A stretch of 64,000 nucleotides of DNA, from assembly GCA_038277395.1 (NCBI GenBank), contig CM076193.1, forward strand, positions 90,287,583 through 90,351,582. The letters run 5' to 3'. The notes beneath the pieces were generated by a model. That model saw only the letters and a list, made by a program, of their open reading frames with translations, was not told the origin of the DNA and made no database searches. This document shows, piece by piece, positions 25,120 to 36,672 of this stretch. Position 1 is the first letter of the stretch, and each line of letters starts with the position of its first letter. This DNA is from Dryocosmus kuriphilus. Its lineage: Eukaryota > Arthropoda > Insecta > Hymenoptera > Cynipidae. The translations under genes were made by a program, and so were the position numbers.

Positions 25120-25240
25120 AACCATCTTGTATCGCTTTTATAGTCCTGAAGGGGGCATACTACTATGCCGAAACGTGTCGACGACTCGTAGCAATAACCA
25201 GGAGATAAATAAAACGTTATTCTTTCATATAACATTTTTG
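25120..25240 (+). mobile_element. Penelope-like element terminal fragment
   Basis: The string cctgaagggggcata, then tatgccgaaacgtgtcg, has the layout found in terminal repeats of Penelope-like elements: a degenerate hammerhead core (CTGAWGA, a stem closed by ggcata/tatgcc, then GAAAC). No reverse transcriptase frame adjoins it. Confidence 0.5.
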
Positions 25241-26125
25241 GGGTTTTTATCAACCTAAGAAGACGTGACCAAATAGGCCTCAACAACAGAATAATAATAC
25301 AACCAAAATAAAAAAACAACAAAAAATAATTATATTTCGATTTCAAATTAAACGGTAGAATCTGTAAGTTGCGAGTAGAATCACGAAATGATAATCCTCG
25401 GGCGGCTCGATAGTCTTTTTCTCTATCTTAATGTCCCTTTTGTCACGAATTATGGGTGATCATCGTGTTTTATCCACACTCCGTGTTATGGAGACATTTA
25501 TCGTGCATCGATATTTGTGTATGTGCATTGTACGTGCGACACGAGGAACAAAGGAACGTGAACGAGTTTTCTGACTCATAGAATTTGCACCTGAGCATTG
25601 CGAACACTGTTATCTAAACATTTGTGCACTTACAAAAAAGTGACCTTTCCGGAGCTGAAACAACTATTATAAATTGGACGCTTATATACCTTGTAAGAAG
25701 GCTAAAATACAATATGGTTACAATTTTTAGATTTCAGCCTAAAAATCACTAAAAGTGAATATTATTCTATTCTTTTTAATACCTTATTCTTCATCCAGGC
25801 GTCAATGTACAAAATAGGAATAGGTATTGTCTGGAACTTAATCCCATCCTATTTACAGTCTTAAACTCTTAACCGGTTGGGAGTTATTTTCAGTACTGCT
25901 GAGAAGAATTGAAATTTAAGATTATTAACTCCACTCAGTAAAGGGTACGCTTTCGTGGACCTTGATTTTTAATTATTAATTGAATTAATATTTTGCGTAG
26001 GGTTCGCACCGAAGTTCTGGACCAATCAGATTTGCCATAAACCAAGCTGTATCCTATTATATATAATTAAGAAATGACAGGTTCTCTTTAATTTTATTGT
26101 GACATTTAAGAAACGCTAAATAATT
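25241..26125. other. Unassigned intergenic stretch
   Basis: No credible frame and no matched repeat ends were seen. Confidence 0.3.
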
Positions 26126-26127
26126 TT

Positions 26128-26315
26128 GACATTTTCTCTCCTTCATTAATAGCGCTTTCTATAGGTACGCTTAAGTAAAACACTTTACATTTCTTGATAA
26201 GTAAATTTTTACATTTTGTCTCCCTCCTCATTAATAGTGGTTTTTACAGTTACGGTTAGATAAAAACACTCTGCAGTCAAGTCTCCATTTCTTGATAAGT
26301 AAATTTCACACTTAT
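26128..26315. repeat. Two-copy direct repeat of about 95 bp
   Basis: Two units share acattttstctcc, cattaatag and catttcttgataagtaaatt in the same order. Confidence 0.6.
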
Positions 26316-26469
26316 TTTTCTTTCCGTGTAGACTGTAAGTGTCATGGTATCCCCAGCAACGAAAGCTTAAAAATCTTTCTAATGTTTAAGGCATCTACAA
26401 AAATTTTTAAATTGTATGATTTTAGTAACAAACCCGACCCACCATGAAAATTTGCAAAAAAATAAAGTG

Positions 26470-27420
26470 TACTTATCATTTGTAAAAATTAATCTCAGAA
26501 TTTTTAACTAAGTGACAATTGGTTTCCGAGTTATGGTAAAAGGATCAAATTGTGGACGTCCATATGAAAAGGGTCCTTATGGTCGGTTTCCAGTTCAGGA
26601 GATGTTTCCGTTTTTCTAAGTCAAGGTAAAAATGATCATTTGAGCGGGGGATGATATTAAGACCTATGCTGAATCTGTTGGTACTATACTGAATAAACTG
26701 GAAGTGATTATGTTTCATGTTCGAAGAAATAGTATATTGCATTACAAGGAAGGAAACAGCGTTTGCAGCCAGTGTGAGGTTTGCTGCACGAGCAAAATGA
26801 GGGCTGCAATCACACTCGTTGCGATAGTTGTTGTTTCATCCCGAGTAATGCATGATACTTTTCACAACACTTTTCATCTTTTGGAATTTTTACCCAATTT
26901 TTACCCATTTTCTGTACATTTTTACGTTATTACGATCATAATTCTCAAGATAAAAAAAAATACAATAAATAAAAAAAATTTCATCGCGCCACGCCACAGG
27001 TCTGAAAACACTGTTTCCCCCTGGTCAGCAAGCACTGAAAATCGAGTTTCCGATAGAGGTGTTGTGAAAAAGTATAACGCGTGTTCTTATGGCACTCGCC
27101 AACTTTAGATGCGTTTTTCTGAAAAAGCGGTTTTTCGAAGTTCCGACTTCAAAAATGCTCCCATGATACTTTTTTCAACCTAGAGGGTTCATCTTGCGCT
27201 TAAAATGTCGAGAATTCATCCGACTGTATGCTGTTATACGTAACTCCACACCGACCGTAAGGTTCCTTTCATATGAACGTTTACAATTATTAAAGATTTA
27301 GCATGTTTCCATCAAAGTATGATTTTTATGCCTATGCCAGATTCTTAAAATTCAAAGTATTTGATTTAATATGGATCAATATGAGCTTTTAATTTTGTTC
27401 CAATCTGTCAAAACGTAGGC
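26470..27420. repeat. Diverged foldback element
   Basis: The arm around 26560-26610 (gtccatatgaaaagggtcc, ttatggtcggt) is complementary to 27255-27300 (accgaccgtaaggttcc, catatgaacgtt). The centre holds a 134-codon frame (26704-27108) with no recognisable domain. Confidence 0.55.
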
Positions 27421-28359
27421 AAAAGGTCCTCGTCATTTTAAGTTTTGAAAATATGATATCAGATATGTTATCAGTGATCCAAAAAAAAAACCGTCGTAAA
27501 ATCTCTTAAATCGAGAATTTTGACACAATTTTCCACTTTTGTCCCTTTTGCAAAAAAGTTTTGACTCACTTTGTAAAAAAAATCATAAATAGATTTTCAA
27601 GAATTAAAAAAAAAACCGCCACAATGTGCGCGGGCGCAGTAAAGCTTCATTTTTCTTATTGCATATTTTAATATTAGAGTCTGATCTAAAAAATGCAGAA
27701 TAAGCGCATATCGTAGCTACAAAAAATTTAGATTCAATATAAAAAACAAAAGCTGTCATTCAGCTGTTCATTTTTGAGGGAAAAATTATTTTTTCGTTTT
27801 TAAAAATAAAAAATTTAATTTTTCTCGAGAACTATGCGAGATACGAAAAAGGTTTACAGCTCATAATTGTTTACTTGTTGGAAATATACAAAATGATACT
27901 CTTTTTACATTCTCATCAGAGAAGGTATATTTATGCAAAATTTGACTTTCGCGGATTTCATGAAATCTCCACGTTTTGAGACCTCCTGAATCCGAAAAAA
28001 CGGGTTTTACGACGGTGTCTGTCTGTCTGTTGTCGTCGTGGAGTCTGTTCCCACGATAACTTTCAAAGGACTAATCGGATTGGAGTGCGCTTTGGTACTC
28101 TTCTTTAAGGGGTAAAAAGAAAGGACGAATTCGTTAACCAGCGGTTTTTGACCAACGGTTATGGTTTTATCCATCAAAAACGGTTTTCACAAAATCAAAA
28201 AATCCATTTTCCGGCTAAACTATGAGAGATACAAAAAAAATGTAAGAAAATAAAATTGTTCATAGTAGATATACAGGGCCGGTTCTGGACCACGATTCCT
28301 ACCTTACCGGCTTTCTAGAACTTCGAAGCTGTTCGAGAGCTGAAGTGGTTCATGTCCGT

Positions 28360-28845
28360 GCTAAGCTTCTAGAATGTTCGATGTGACGTCACTAAGCACG
28401 AAATTGGCGAAAACAACTTTCCCTTCCCCCTCCTCCCCTTCTTTCTCCTATATTAAGCTTCTAGAATGTTCTGGATGATATCATTATACTACGCAATGGC
28501 GAGACGCAAAAGTGGCGAAAACAACCTCCCCTTCCCCCTCCACCCCCTCTATCGCCCATAAGTTTCTAGAATGTTCTCGATGCCCTCATTAAACTACGTA
28601 TCAAAACGTTGAATTGTGGACGCGTTTGAACCTGTAGAACCTTCTAGAAATTTTGGATAAAGAGGTGAATATCTCTCTCTCTCTCTCTCCCTCTCTTACA
28701 AGCTTCTAGAAATAATGCTGCGTAGTTGCGAGAAAAGATTTTTTCGAAAACAACTTCAAGGTCACTGATGAATTTCGTTTTTTTTTAAAACGTTAAATCG
28801 CAGATGTGTTTAAACCTGTAGGTACTTCTAGAACTTTTAGGAAAA
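28360..28845. promoter_or_regulatory. Subterminal tandem repeats with heat-shock-element-like motifs (left arm)
   Basis: Tandem units of about 95-150 bp each begin near aagcttctagaa. Three contain a perfect ttctagaatgttc (28367-28379, 28459-28471, 28564-28576), which fits the three-unit heat-shock element TTCnnGAAnnTTC. Weaker versions lie near 28307, 28637, 28705 and 28826. Mirror copies are at 42427-42439, 42532-42544 and 42624-42636. Binding by heat shock factor is inferred from motif identity only. Confidence 0.6.
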
Positions 28846-28903
28846 AGAGGGGATATATTAATAGACAAAGATAGTACCTATATTCATTGTAAATATGTAA
28901 GTA

Positions 28904-29530
28904 CATTTCTCGAGATTATATTTCCATGCTGATTTTAGAAATATTGAACTAAGCGCTGACCAATTAATGCTCCACTCAGTTTATTGAAATTAATGATCGA
29001 AGAAAGAATAACACAATTTAGATTCTAAATTTCATTCGATTATTTTATTTAATGGCTCATTTTTATTATTTTCCAGCATCATTTTAAATGAACGAATTTA
29101 GTTCTCGATGTGTAATACAATACGCTATAAACATTTTTGCGAAGCCTGAGATAAGACGGCATGCATTATTTTATTCAAGATTTTACGAACATTCTTTTCA
29201 TAGCAAATTTAATACAAATCAAGAGTACGTTCCCCAATGTGATACATTCGATTCTCTTAGAAGAGTTTTTAGCAGTAGAATTAGATGCAAATAATATTTT
29301 GGTGTAAAATTTCAATAAAATCCTTAGCGATAAAGTTTTTGAGGGTGTCATATTACAGTAAACTGCATTATATTGTACTATTTAGTAGAGAGACGTATGA
29401 ATCTCCAGAATGTTTCACATGCCCGTGCTAAAACCATGCAATGCCATCTGTTTTTTCTTTTGGAAAAATTAAAGTATGATATCAGTAGTGCCATCTGTCT
29501 GCTTTTAAAAGCACTAAAATATGGAATCTG
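28904..29530. other. Left-arm-only segment
   Basis: This stretch has no partner in the right arm. The right arm joins the two flanks at a shared gta, so it looks like a 629-bp deletion at 3-bp microhomology in the right arm. A 68-codon frame (29088-29294) inside is of unknown meaning. Confidence 0.7.
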
Positions 29531-29859
29531 TAAAGCCATCTCCTTCTCTCTCTCCCAATCTCTCACTCTCTATCATAAGCTCTTGATTATTTTTCACCTC
29601 GATGCATATCACATGTAATACGACACTCAACATTTGCGAGGTTAAAAATAAGGCATTTTATTAAGAATAATGATTTTACTCTCTCTAAAGCTACTGTGTA
29701 ATATAGTTTATTAGAAAATATTTGTAGCCAATCAACTAGCATATGGGTAAAAAAATGTATCTAAAGAAATGAGTCCTTTCTTCTAATGGTCAGGGATTAC
29801 ATGTTGCATGTCACAATAATATAAAATTAGAGAATACTTATCTCAGAAATTATTAAAGA

Positions 29860-32640
29860 ATATGCGAGCGTCCTTAGTGATAAAGTTCTCGAGGGTGTCA
29901 TTTCCGAAGCTTGAAATAAAAGGCTACATGCATTTTATTAAGAGGTTTCACATTCGTTCTTTTTTAAACACCTCAATCTCTCTTATGATCTCTGTTCTTC
30001 TCTTAGGTTGTAGTATATCTAAAAAATATTTTACTCATTTGTTGCTAAAATCAAAGACTGATCAATGCAAGCCTTATGTTTTACGAAATTCTTAAAAATA
30101 TCACAACACATACCTAAAATGTTATAACGTCTCCTGAGAGGTTTCACTAATATCATTCGTAAACAATAAATCCTCAATTTATAGAAATTTTGCAACGTTA
30201 ATAGCGTGATTCTCGAAAAAGGGTTCATGTCTATGCTAAATAAAGTGAAGATCGTACAGTTCAGAATATACAAAAATAATTTAAAGTCTCCTACGTATTT
30301 GTGAGATATATACAGTAATGTGATTTTTAACATTTCTCATTGCATTGGATGATTTTAGACATTAAAGTAAGTGTGCCATTTTTAACTTACTCCTGATATC
30401 ACACTTTTCATGATAAACTACTGCAATGTAATTTTATTGAATAATTCTTGAAACTCATCTATCAGTAAAGATCAAAGGGAGAAACACTAAGGAATTATTT
30501 AATGAAAAAGCACAAGAAATAACTGGAGATGATTCATACATAATCATGGAATATATAAACATTTAATTTGTTGATAAAATCAAGACCGATCAACATAAGT
30601 CTTATGTTTTACGAAACTCTTTAGAAATATTACAATAATATAAAATTAGAGAATAATAATCTCAGAAATTATTGAAGAATATGCGAACATCCATAGCGAT
30701 AAAGTTCTCGAGGGTGTCATATTACAGTAAAGAGTCTGGCAAATGTGTTTCTTCAAAATGAGATTTTTCGATCTGAATAATAAACAATAATAATATAGTA
30801 TCGACATTTCCGAAGCTTGAGATAAAAGACTACATGCATTTTATTACGAGGTTTCACATTCGTTCTTTTTTAAATACCTCAATCTCTCTCTTATGATTTG
30901 AAGATTTACCTATTATGCTTTCAAGATTTAGCATAAAATTAAAAAGAAGTCTCTCTGTTCTTCTCTTAGGTTGCAGTATAATATCTAAAAAATATTTTAC
31001 TCATTTGTTGATAAAATCAAAGACTGATCAATGTAAGCCTTATGTTTTACGAAATTCTTAAAAAATATTACAACATATTCCTAAAATGCTGTAACATAGT
31101 TTTAAAATGTTTAAAATAATGTGTTTGTCAATAAAAATCGACAAGTGAACCGATAATCGTAAACAATAAATCCTCAATTTATAGAAATTTTGCAACGTTA
31201 ATAGCATGATTCTCGGAAAAAGGGTTCATATTCATGCTAAATAAAAAAATAATGTGAAGATCAATTGTACAGTTCAGAATATACAAGAAGAATTTAAAGT
31301 CTAACCTACGTATTTGTGAGATACAGTAATGTAATTTTTAACATTTCTCATTACATTGCATGATTTTAGACATTAAAATAAGTGTGCCGTTTTTAACTTA
31401 CTCCTGGTATCACACTTTTCAAGATAAACTACTGCAATGTAATTTTATTAAATAATTGTTGAAACTCATCTATCAGTAAAGATCAAGTGGTTCCACTAAG
31501 GAATTAATGAGGAGATGGTGTTAGACGAGTGATGCGTAGCTGTGGAATGTTAAAAAAATTTATTTGGTTATAAATTTTAAACTCAACCAACGTTAAACTT
31601 ATGTTTTTGTCCAATTCTTTAAAAATATGACATCAGCTTCCTGTCAGCAAGTATCAAAAAGAAATCCACTAAGGAATTAGTTAACGAAAAAGCAAAGAAA
31701 TAACTGGTGATGAATCATGCATACTCATGGAATAATATATAAACATTTAATTTGTTGATAAAATCAGACTGATCAATATAAGTCCTGTGTTTTACGAAGT
31801 TCTTTAAAAATATTACAACATATTCCTAAAATGCTATAACACAATTTTAGAATGTTTAAATAATGTGTTTGCCAATGAAAAATCGAAGAGTGAATCGATA
31901 ATGGTAAACAATAAATCCTCAATATATAGAAATTTTGCTACGTTAATAGCGTGATTCTCGGAAAAAGGGTTCATGTCCATGTTAAATAAAAAAATTATGT
32001 GAAAAGCAATTGTACAGTTCAGAATATAAAAAAGAATCTTAAAAGTCTAACCTACGTATTTTGTGTGATTTTTAGCATTTCTCATTACATTGCATGATTT
32101 TATACATTAAAATAAGTGTGCCATGTTTAACCTACTCTTGATATCACACACTTTTGAAGATAAACTACTGCAATATAATTTTAATAAAAAATTGTGGAAA
32201 GTCGTCTATGAGTAAAGATCAAAGGGAGAACCACTAAGGAATTAATAAAGAGATTATGTTAGATGAGTGACGCGCGTAGCTATGGAATGTTTAAACAATT
32301 TATTTGCTCATAAATTTTAAGCCTAACCAACGTTGGACTTACGTTTTTTGTCCAATTCTTTGAAAATATCAAAGAGAAATCCATTAAGGAATTAGTTAAT
32401 GAAAAAGCAAAGGAATAACTGGAGGTGAATCATGCATATATGTACTTATGGAATACATAGGCATTTAATTTGTTGATAAAATCAGACTGATTAACATAAG
32501 TCTTACATTTTACGAAATTCTTTACAAATACTACAACATATTCCTAAAATGCTATAACATAGTTTTAAATGTTTAAATAATGTGTTTGTCAATGAAACAT
32601 CGAAGAGTGAACCGATAAGGAATAGGCTACTCAAACTCTT
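29860..32640. repeat. Three diverged long tandem repeats in the left arm
   Basis: The same ordered phrases recur: gataaagttctcgagggtgt, tcctcaat-tatagaaattt followed by ggttcatgt (about 30225, 31224 and 31968), and taaactactgcaat (about 30412, 31426, 32163). The period is roughly 0.75-1.0 kb. The set is mirrored in the right arm at about 37690-41800. Non-coding. Confidence 0.7.
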
Positions 32641-33364
32641 CGATTAATGAAGAGAGGACAGCCTAATGCAAATATAAACGTATGGTAATGTACATAAGAA
32701 TAATGTAATTTGGTGGCATGGAATCGAGTGTGAACTCTAGTAAAATAAGCTTGAAATTATAAGCAGTCAAGCTAAACTGCAATATACCATACAAAACTAT
32801 ACTATGCTATACTATATGGTGCAGTGGGTAAAGGAGTTATTAAATCTAAACATTTTAATCTGCACTTTGGTTTCCAGTATGATGATAATTTGGTGTCAGT
32901 TCAGCAAGCTTGATTAAAAGGACTCATACTTCCCATTTTAATTCGAAACTCTACATTTATTGTACTCAAAGAACTCAGCCTATGCACCGATCAACGTCTT
33001 TAATGAAGTAGTTTCAATAAATGAAAGACTTTATAATTGGAACTATTGTAGAAGATTTGTGTGTTGAAGAAAGTGCAGTACGCAGTGTGAAAAAAATGTT
33101 GCAATATAACCAAAATGAGTGTGGGTGAAAGAAATTAAGAAGTAGATATACATTTTAAAATTATGTTTCATATACCAGTAGGAACTTATTATGCTTAAAA
33201 ATAATATCGATTTTAACTTATTAAAATAACTATATAGTATAGTGTAAGAGAAAAAACTTATTGCATACTTAGTACCGTGTTGGGTCTATTTGATCAGTTT
33301 TTATGAATTAACGAGATATAAAATATATGTATATACTACATATGTTACTCCTACTATTGAAAAT

Positions 33365-33480
33365 AATAATGCCAGCCTCCTTTATTTCATTAATGATTGA
33401 AGTTATTTCAATGCATTATTTCTGTTTCCATCTGCTTGACATTATTAATTAAAGTAACCGCAATCGATCTACCAAATAAA
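33365..33480 (-). pseudogene. Diverged fragment of the zinc-finger gene C-terminus (left arm)
   Basis: Runs parallel to the end of the gene at 34244-34960: both contain attaatgattgaag/attgcaatc, atttctg.ttcc and gatctaccaaat in the same order and orientation. Read on the minus strand it resembles the LVDRMRSLL...ELIAIINE region but contains stops. The mirror copy is at 36845-36965. It implies that an ancestral element had at least two tandem copies of the gene. Confidence 0.5.
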
Positions 33481-33650
33481 TCAGCTACATAAGCTTTATA
33501 ATTTCCTGTAAGAAAAATTCAAATAATCTTTAACGCAACAGAGTAATATGCTAAAAATCCAATTTACTTAGTTGAAACACTGCAATAATAACATGCTTAG
33601 TGAAGTATTGTTGATATTAAAATCTGCTGCTATCAATGAAAAAAATATTT

Positions 33651-34022
33651 TTTTCTTGGTCTCCGGTTAAAATAAATCTAATTCAAGAATAACAAGGCAA
33701 ACCAGATTAATAACGAATAGAGTGCGCCACCATCGCCCACGCTACTTTTCTTGTATAGTTATAACCGATGTGAACCTTGTCTTCTAAATGGTTGATTTCT
33801 TACAAGTGTGTATAAGGAATTTTTTCAATGATATTAACACTAAATTTATCGTCAATTAACTATTAAAAATGCATGAGGAAGAGAAGGAGGAGGAGGAGGA
33901 GGTCAGGAGGATGAGGAGGTTTCTGGAAGAGTGAGCAGGATCATTATATAGTTGAAACAAGTAGGTATTGGAAATATTGCATTCAATTATTACACACCAT
34001 AAATCATATGTTAGAAGCACAA
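33651..34022. other. Left-arm segment replaced in the right arm
   Basis: Includes a (gga)n-rich tract (33875-33925). The equivalent site in the right arm holds a 166-bp unrelated patch (36507-36672). Confidence 0.65.
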
Positions 34023-34243
34023 AAGATGTAATGAACCTCTCTTGCATTTAAAGACTAATATTAATTCAGGTAAGCGGTGTGAAGAAGGAATACACATAAT
34101 TATATGTTAAAAATTAGATTTATTTAACTTATTGCATTACAGTAAATTCTTAAGTTATAACTACAGGAAGTATTGAATCCACTAATTCAAATGCTAATTC
34201 AACTATTAGAAATATTGAACCAGCAGTTGCTAAACTTTTTACA

Positions 34244-34960
34244 TCAATTAATAAAAATATTATTAGTCAATAATACCAGAGACTCTCTTAATTCATTAAT
34301 GATTGCAATCAATTCAAGCGACTTATTTCTGCTTCCAGTTGATTGAGACTGTAAAAGTGAGCGCATTCGATCTACCAAATCATTCAGATCTTCCCGGTAA
34401 CCTGAAAATTTTGTCTCTATTTCATATTCAGAGGAAAAGTCACTTTCTGCGTCATCTTCAACACCATCATCACCATCTTCATCATTGTAATCCTCAACCT
34501 TATTTTCATCATTACCATCATCATCATCAGTATCATTATTGATTGTCATGGATGGTGAATTATCATATTGATCAAATTCTTCTTCTTCATCTACATGTTC
34601 TGATTCTAATTTTCGCTTCTTCACTTGTCGCTCCAAATCAGGTTTAACCTTCTGAGTAGTGTCCACAAGTTTCTTTAATGGAGAAGAATATAGTTTGATT
34701 TCTTCTTGAATAGCTGGATCATCATTAGGTTTAAAATTTTTCTGCTTTCCATGAATTGTGTCATTAATCTTTCTATTATGTTTATTGCTGTTTTGAATTA
34801 TTCTTATAGCTTCAGGCACCTTTGCAACTTGGCGAAAGCCTCTCTCATCAACATCATCATCATACACACGATTCTTTGCTGCGCAAGAGTATTTTGCATG
34901 TCTTTTTAAATTATCGAGTCGTGAATAAGCTCTTGAGCAATTTGGACATGTGGAAGCCAT
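34244..34960 (-). CDS. C2HC zinc-finger protein with acidic tail (left copy, open)
   Basis: A single 238-codon exon. Residues 5-26 form one zinc finger, CPNCSRAYSRLDNLKRHAKY followed by SC, that is C-x2-C-x12-H with a final Cys in place of the second His. Residues 90-120 are Lys/Arg-rich (VKKRKLE, a likely nuclear signal). Residues 120-185 are extremely acidic (runs of D/E, partly from repeated GAT/GAC codons), and the end (LVDRMRSLLQSQ...ELIAIINELRE) is predicted helical. The architecture suggests a nuclear DNA-binding or chromatin factor; no family is recognised. It is transcribed outward from the palindrome centre by a TATA/initiator promoter, opposite to its twin at 35571. The last few residues differ from the twin owing to a 2-nt indel. 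Confidence 0.7.
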   Translation of the reverse strand: MASTCPNCSRAYSRLDNLKRHAKYSCAAKNRVYDDDVDERGFRQVAKVPEAIRIIQNSNKHNRKINDTIHGKQKNFKPNDDPAIQEEIKLYSSPLKKLVDTTQKVKPDLERQVKKRKLESEHVDEEEEFDQYDNSPSMTINNDTDDDDGNDENKVEDYNDEDGDDGVEDDAESDFSSEYEIETKFSGYREDLNDLVDRMRSLLQSQSTGSRNKSLELIAIINELRESLVLLTNNIFIN

Positions 34961-34979
34961 TTTATCACTGCCACAACAC

Positions 34980-35015
34980 GAATGACAGTTCGGTCACTAG
35001 TGCTGAGTTTATATA
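34980..35015 (-). promoter_or_regulatory. Core promoter of the left zinc-finger gene
   Basis: On the minus strand tatataaa (35015-35008) is followed about 32 bases downstream by the initiator tcattc (34985-34980), 20 nt before the ATG at 34960. An interrupted GGA/TCC-rich tract lies upstream. It is the mirror image of the right-arm promoter. Confidence 0.7.
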
Positions 35016-35021
35016 CTGAGG

Positions 35022-35105
35022 TGGAGGAGGAGGAGGAGCAGGAGAAGGGGTATGATGAGGAGGAAGGGTATGAGGAGTAGGAGGATGAGGAGGGGGAAGG
35101 GAGGA
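35022..35105. repeat. (GGA)n-rich tract, left arm
   Basis: Purine-rich interrupted gga repeats immediately upstream of the left promoter; its mirror (tcc)n lies at 35432-35515. Confidence 0.8.
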
Positions 35106-35161
35106 TATAAACATAACCTCTGATATTGAAACAAAAGACTGAGTCATCATATTTTATTATG

Positions 35162-35375
35162 CCACCTCATCTTCCTCCGTTTTATGAGCTGGAAAGGGTA
35201 AAATAAATTTCAGGGAACATTTTCAGAGCTGGAAAATGGTATGATTTGATTGCACAAATTGTAATTTTGAAATTTCAAGAATATTTTAGAGGTGGAAGAG
35301 GGAAAAATGGTATGAAAACTGTCTCGTTTTACAGACTGAGTTGCAGAACTCTCACAGTTATACTGACACCATCTG
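35162..35375. other. Unique 214-bp centre of the giant palindrome
   Basis: The only part of the element with no inverted partner (apart from arm-specific indels). It contains repeated gagctggaaa phrases but no frame. It separates the two divergent promoters and would be the hairpin loop. Confidence 0.75.
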
Positions 35376-35515
35376 CATAATAAAATATGATGACTCAGTC
35401 TTTTGTTTCAATATCAGAGGTTATGTTTATATCCTCCCTTCCCCCTCCTCCTCCTCATCCTCCTACTCCTCATACCCTTCCTCATCATACCCCTTCTCCT
35501 CCTCCTCCTCCTCAG

Positions 35516-35551
35516 TATATAAACTCAGCACTAGTGACCGAACTGTCATTC
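35516..35551 (+). promoter_or_regulatory. Core promoter of the right zinc-finger gene copy
   Basis: tatataaa at 35516-35523 and an arthropod-type initiator tcattc at 35546-35551 (A at 35548) are 32 bases apart, the canonical spacing. The predicted 5' UTR is 23 nt before the ATG at 35571. A TCC-rich tract lies just upstream. Confidence 0.75.
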
Positions 35552-35570
35552 GTGTTGTGGCAGTGATAAA

Positions 35571-36266
35571 ATGGCTTCCACATGTCCAAATTGCTCAAGA
35601 GCTTATTCACGACTCGATAATTTAAAAAGACATGCAAAATACTCTTGCGCAGCAAAGAATCGTGTGTATGATGATGATGTTGATGAGAGAGGCTTTCGCC
35701 AAGTTGCAAAGGTGCCTGAAGCTATAAGAATAATTCAAAACAGCAATAAACATAATAGAAAGATTAATGACACAATTCATGGAAAGCAGAAAAATTTTAA
35801 ACCTAATGATGATCCAGCTATTCAAGAAGAAATCAAACTATATTCTTCTCCATTAAAGAAACTTGTGGACACTACTCAGAAGGTTAAACCTGATTTGGAG
35901 TGACAAGTGAAGAAGCGAAAATTAGAATCAGAACATGTAGATGAAGAAGAAGAATTTGATCAATATGATAATTCACCATCCATGACAATCAATAATGATA
36001 CTGATGATGATGATGGTAATGATGAAAATAAGGTTGAGGATTACAATGATGAAGATGGTGATGGTGGTGTTGAAGATGACGCAGAAAGTGACTTTTCCTC
36101 TGAATATGAAATAGAGACAAAATTTTCAGGTTACCGGGAAGATCCGAATAATTTGGTAGATCGAATGCGCTCACTTTTACAGTCTCAATCAACTGGAAGC
36201 AGAAATAAGTCGCTTGAATTGATTGCAATCATTAATGAATTAAGAGAGGTTGGTATTATTGACTAA
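35571..36266 (+). pseudogene. Right copy of the zinc-finger gene, nonsense mutation
   Basis: A mirror copy of the gene at 34244-34960. The first 110 codons, including the C2HC finger, are the same by eye. At 35901-35903 a CGA (Arg) has become TGA, a C-to-T change at a CpG. The frame stays open beyond it to 36266 with a few substitutions (for example DLND to DPNN) and a 2-nt indel that alters the last residues. The allele could still make a 110-residue truncated finger protein. Promoter and start are intact. Confidence 0.8.
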
Positions 36267-36506
36267 TAATATTTTTATTAATTGATGTAAAAAGTTTAGC
36301 AACTGCTGGTTCAATATTTCTAATAGTTGAATTAGCATTTGAATTAGTGGATTCAATACTTCCTGTAGTTATAACTTAAGAATTTACTGTAATGCAATAA
36401 GTTAAATAAATCTAATTTTTAACATATAATTATGTGTATTGCTTCTTCACACCGCTTACCTGAATTAATATTAGTTTTTAAATGCAAGAGAGGTTCATTA
36501 CATCTT

Positions 36507-36672
36507 ATTGAAGAATATGCGAACATCCATAGCGATAAAGTTCTCGAGGGTGTCATATTACAGTAAAGAGTCTGGCAAATGTGTTTCTTCAAAATGAGAT
36601 TTTTCGATCTGAATAATAACAATAATAATATAGTATCGACATTTCCGAAGCTTGAGATAAAATACTACATGC
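36507..36672. repeat. Misplaced patch in the right arm
   Basis: This 166-bp block is a copy of left-arm sequence at about 30675-30835, in the same orientation as that source. It is therefore inverted relative to the arm that carries it, and it replaces the segment seen at 33651-34022 in the left arm. It looks like a template-switch or non-allelic conversion scar. Confidence 0.7.

Noticed and set aside
28264..28290. hAT origin of the giant palindrome, because its end contains cagggccgg like the hAT at 4389
   Set aside because: The true ends lie 10 bp further out (agtagatata), the duplication is 6 bp not 8, and the flanks of cagggccgg are not direct repeats.
34303..34542. His-rich frames opposite the zinc-finger genes (also 35989-36228)
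   Set aside because: Antisense shadows of the Asp-rich GAT/GAC codons.
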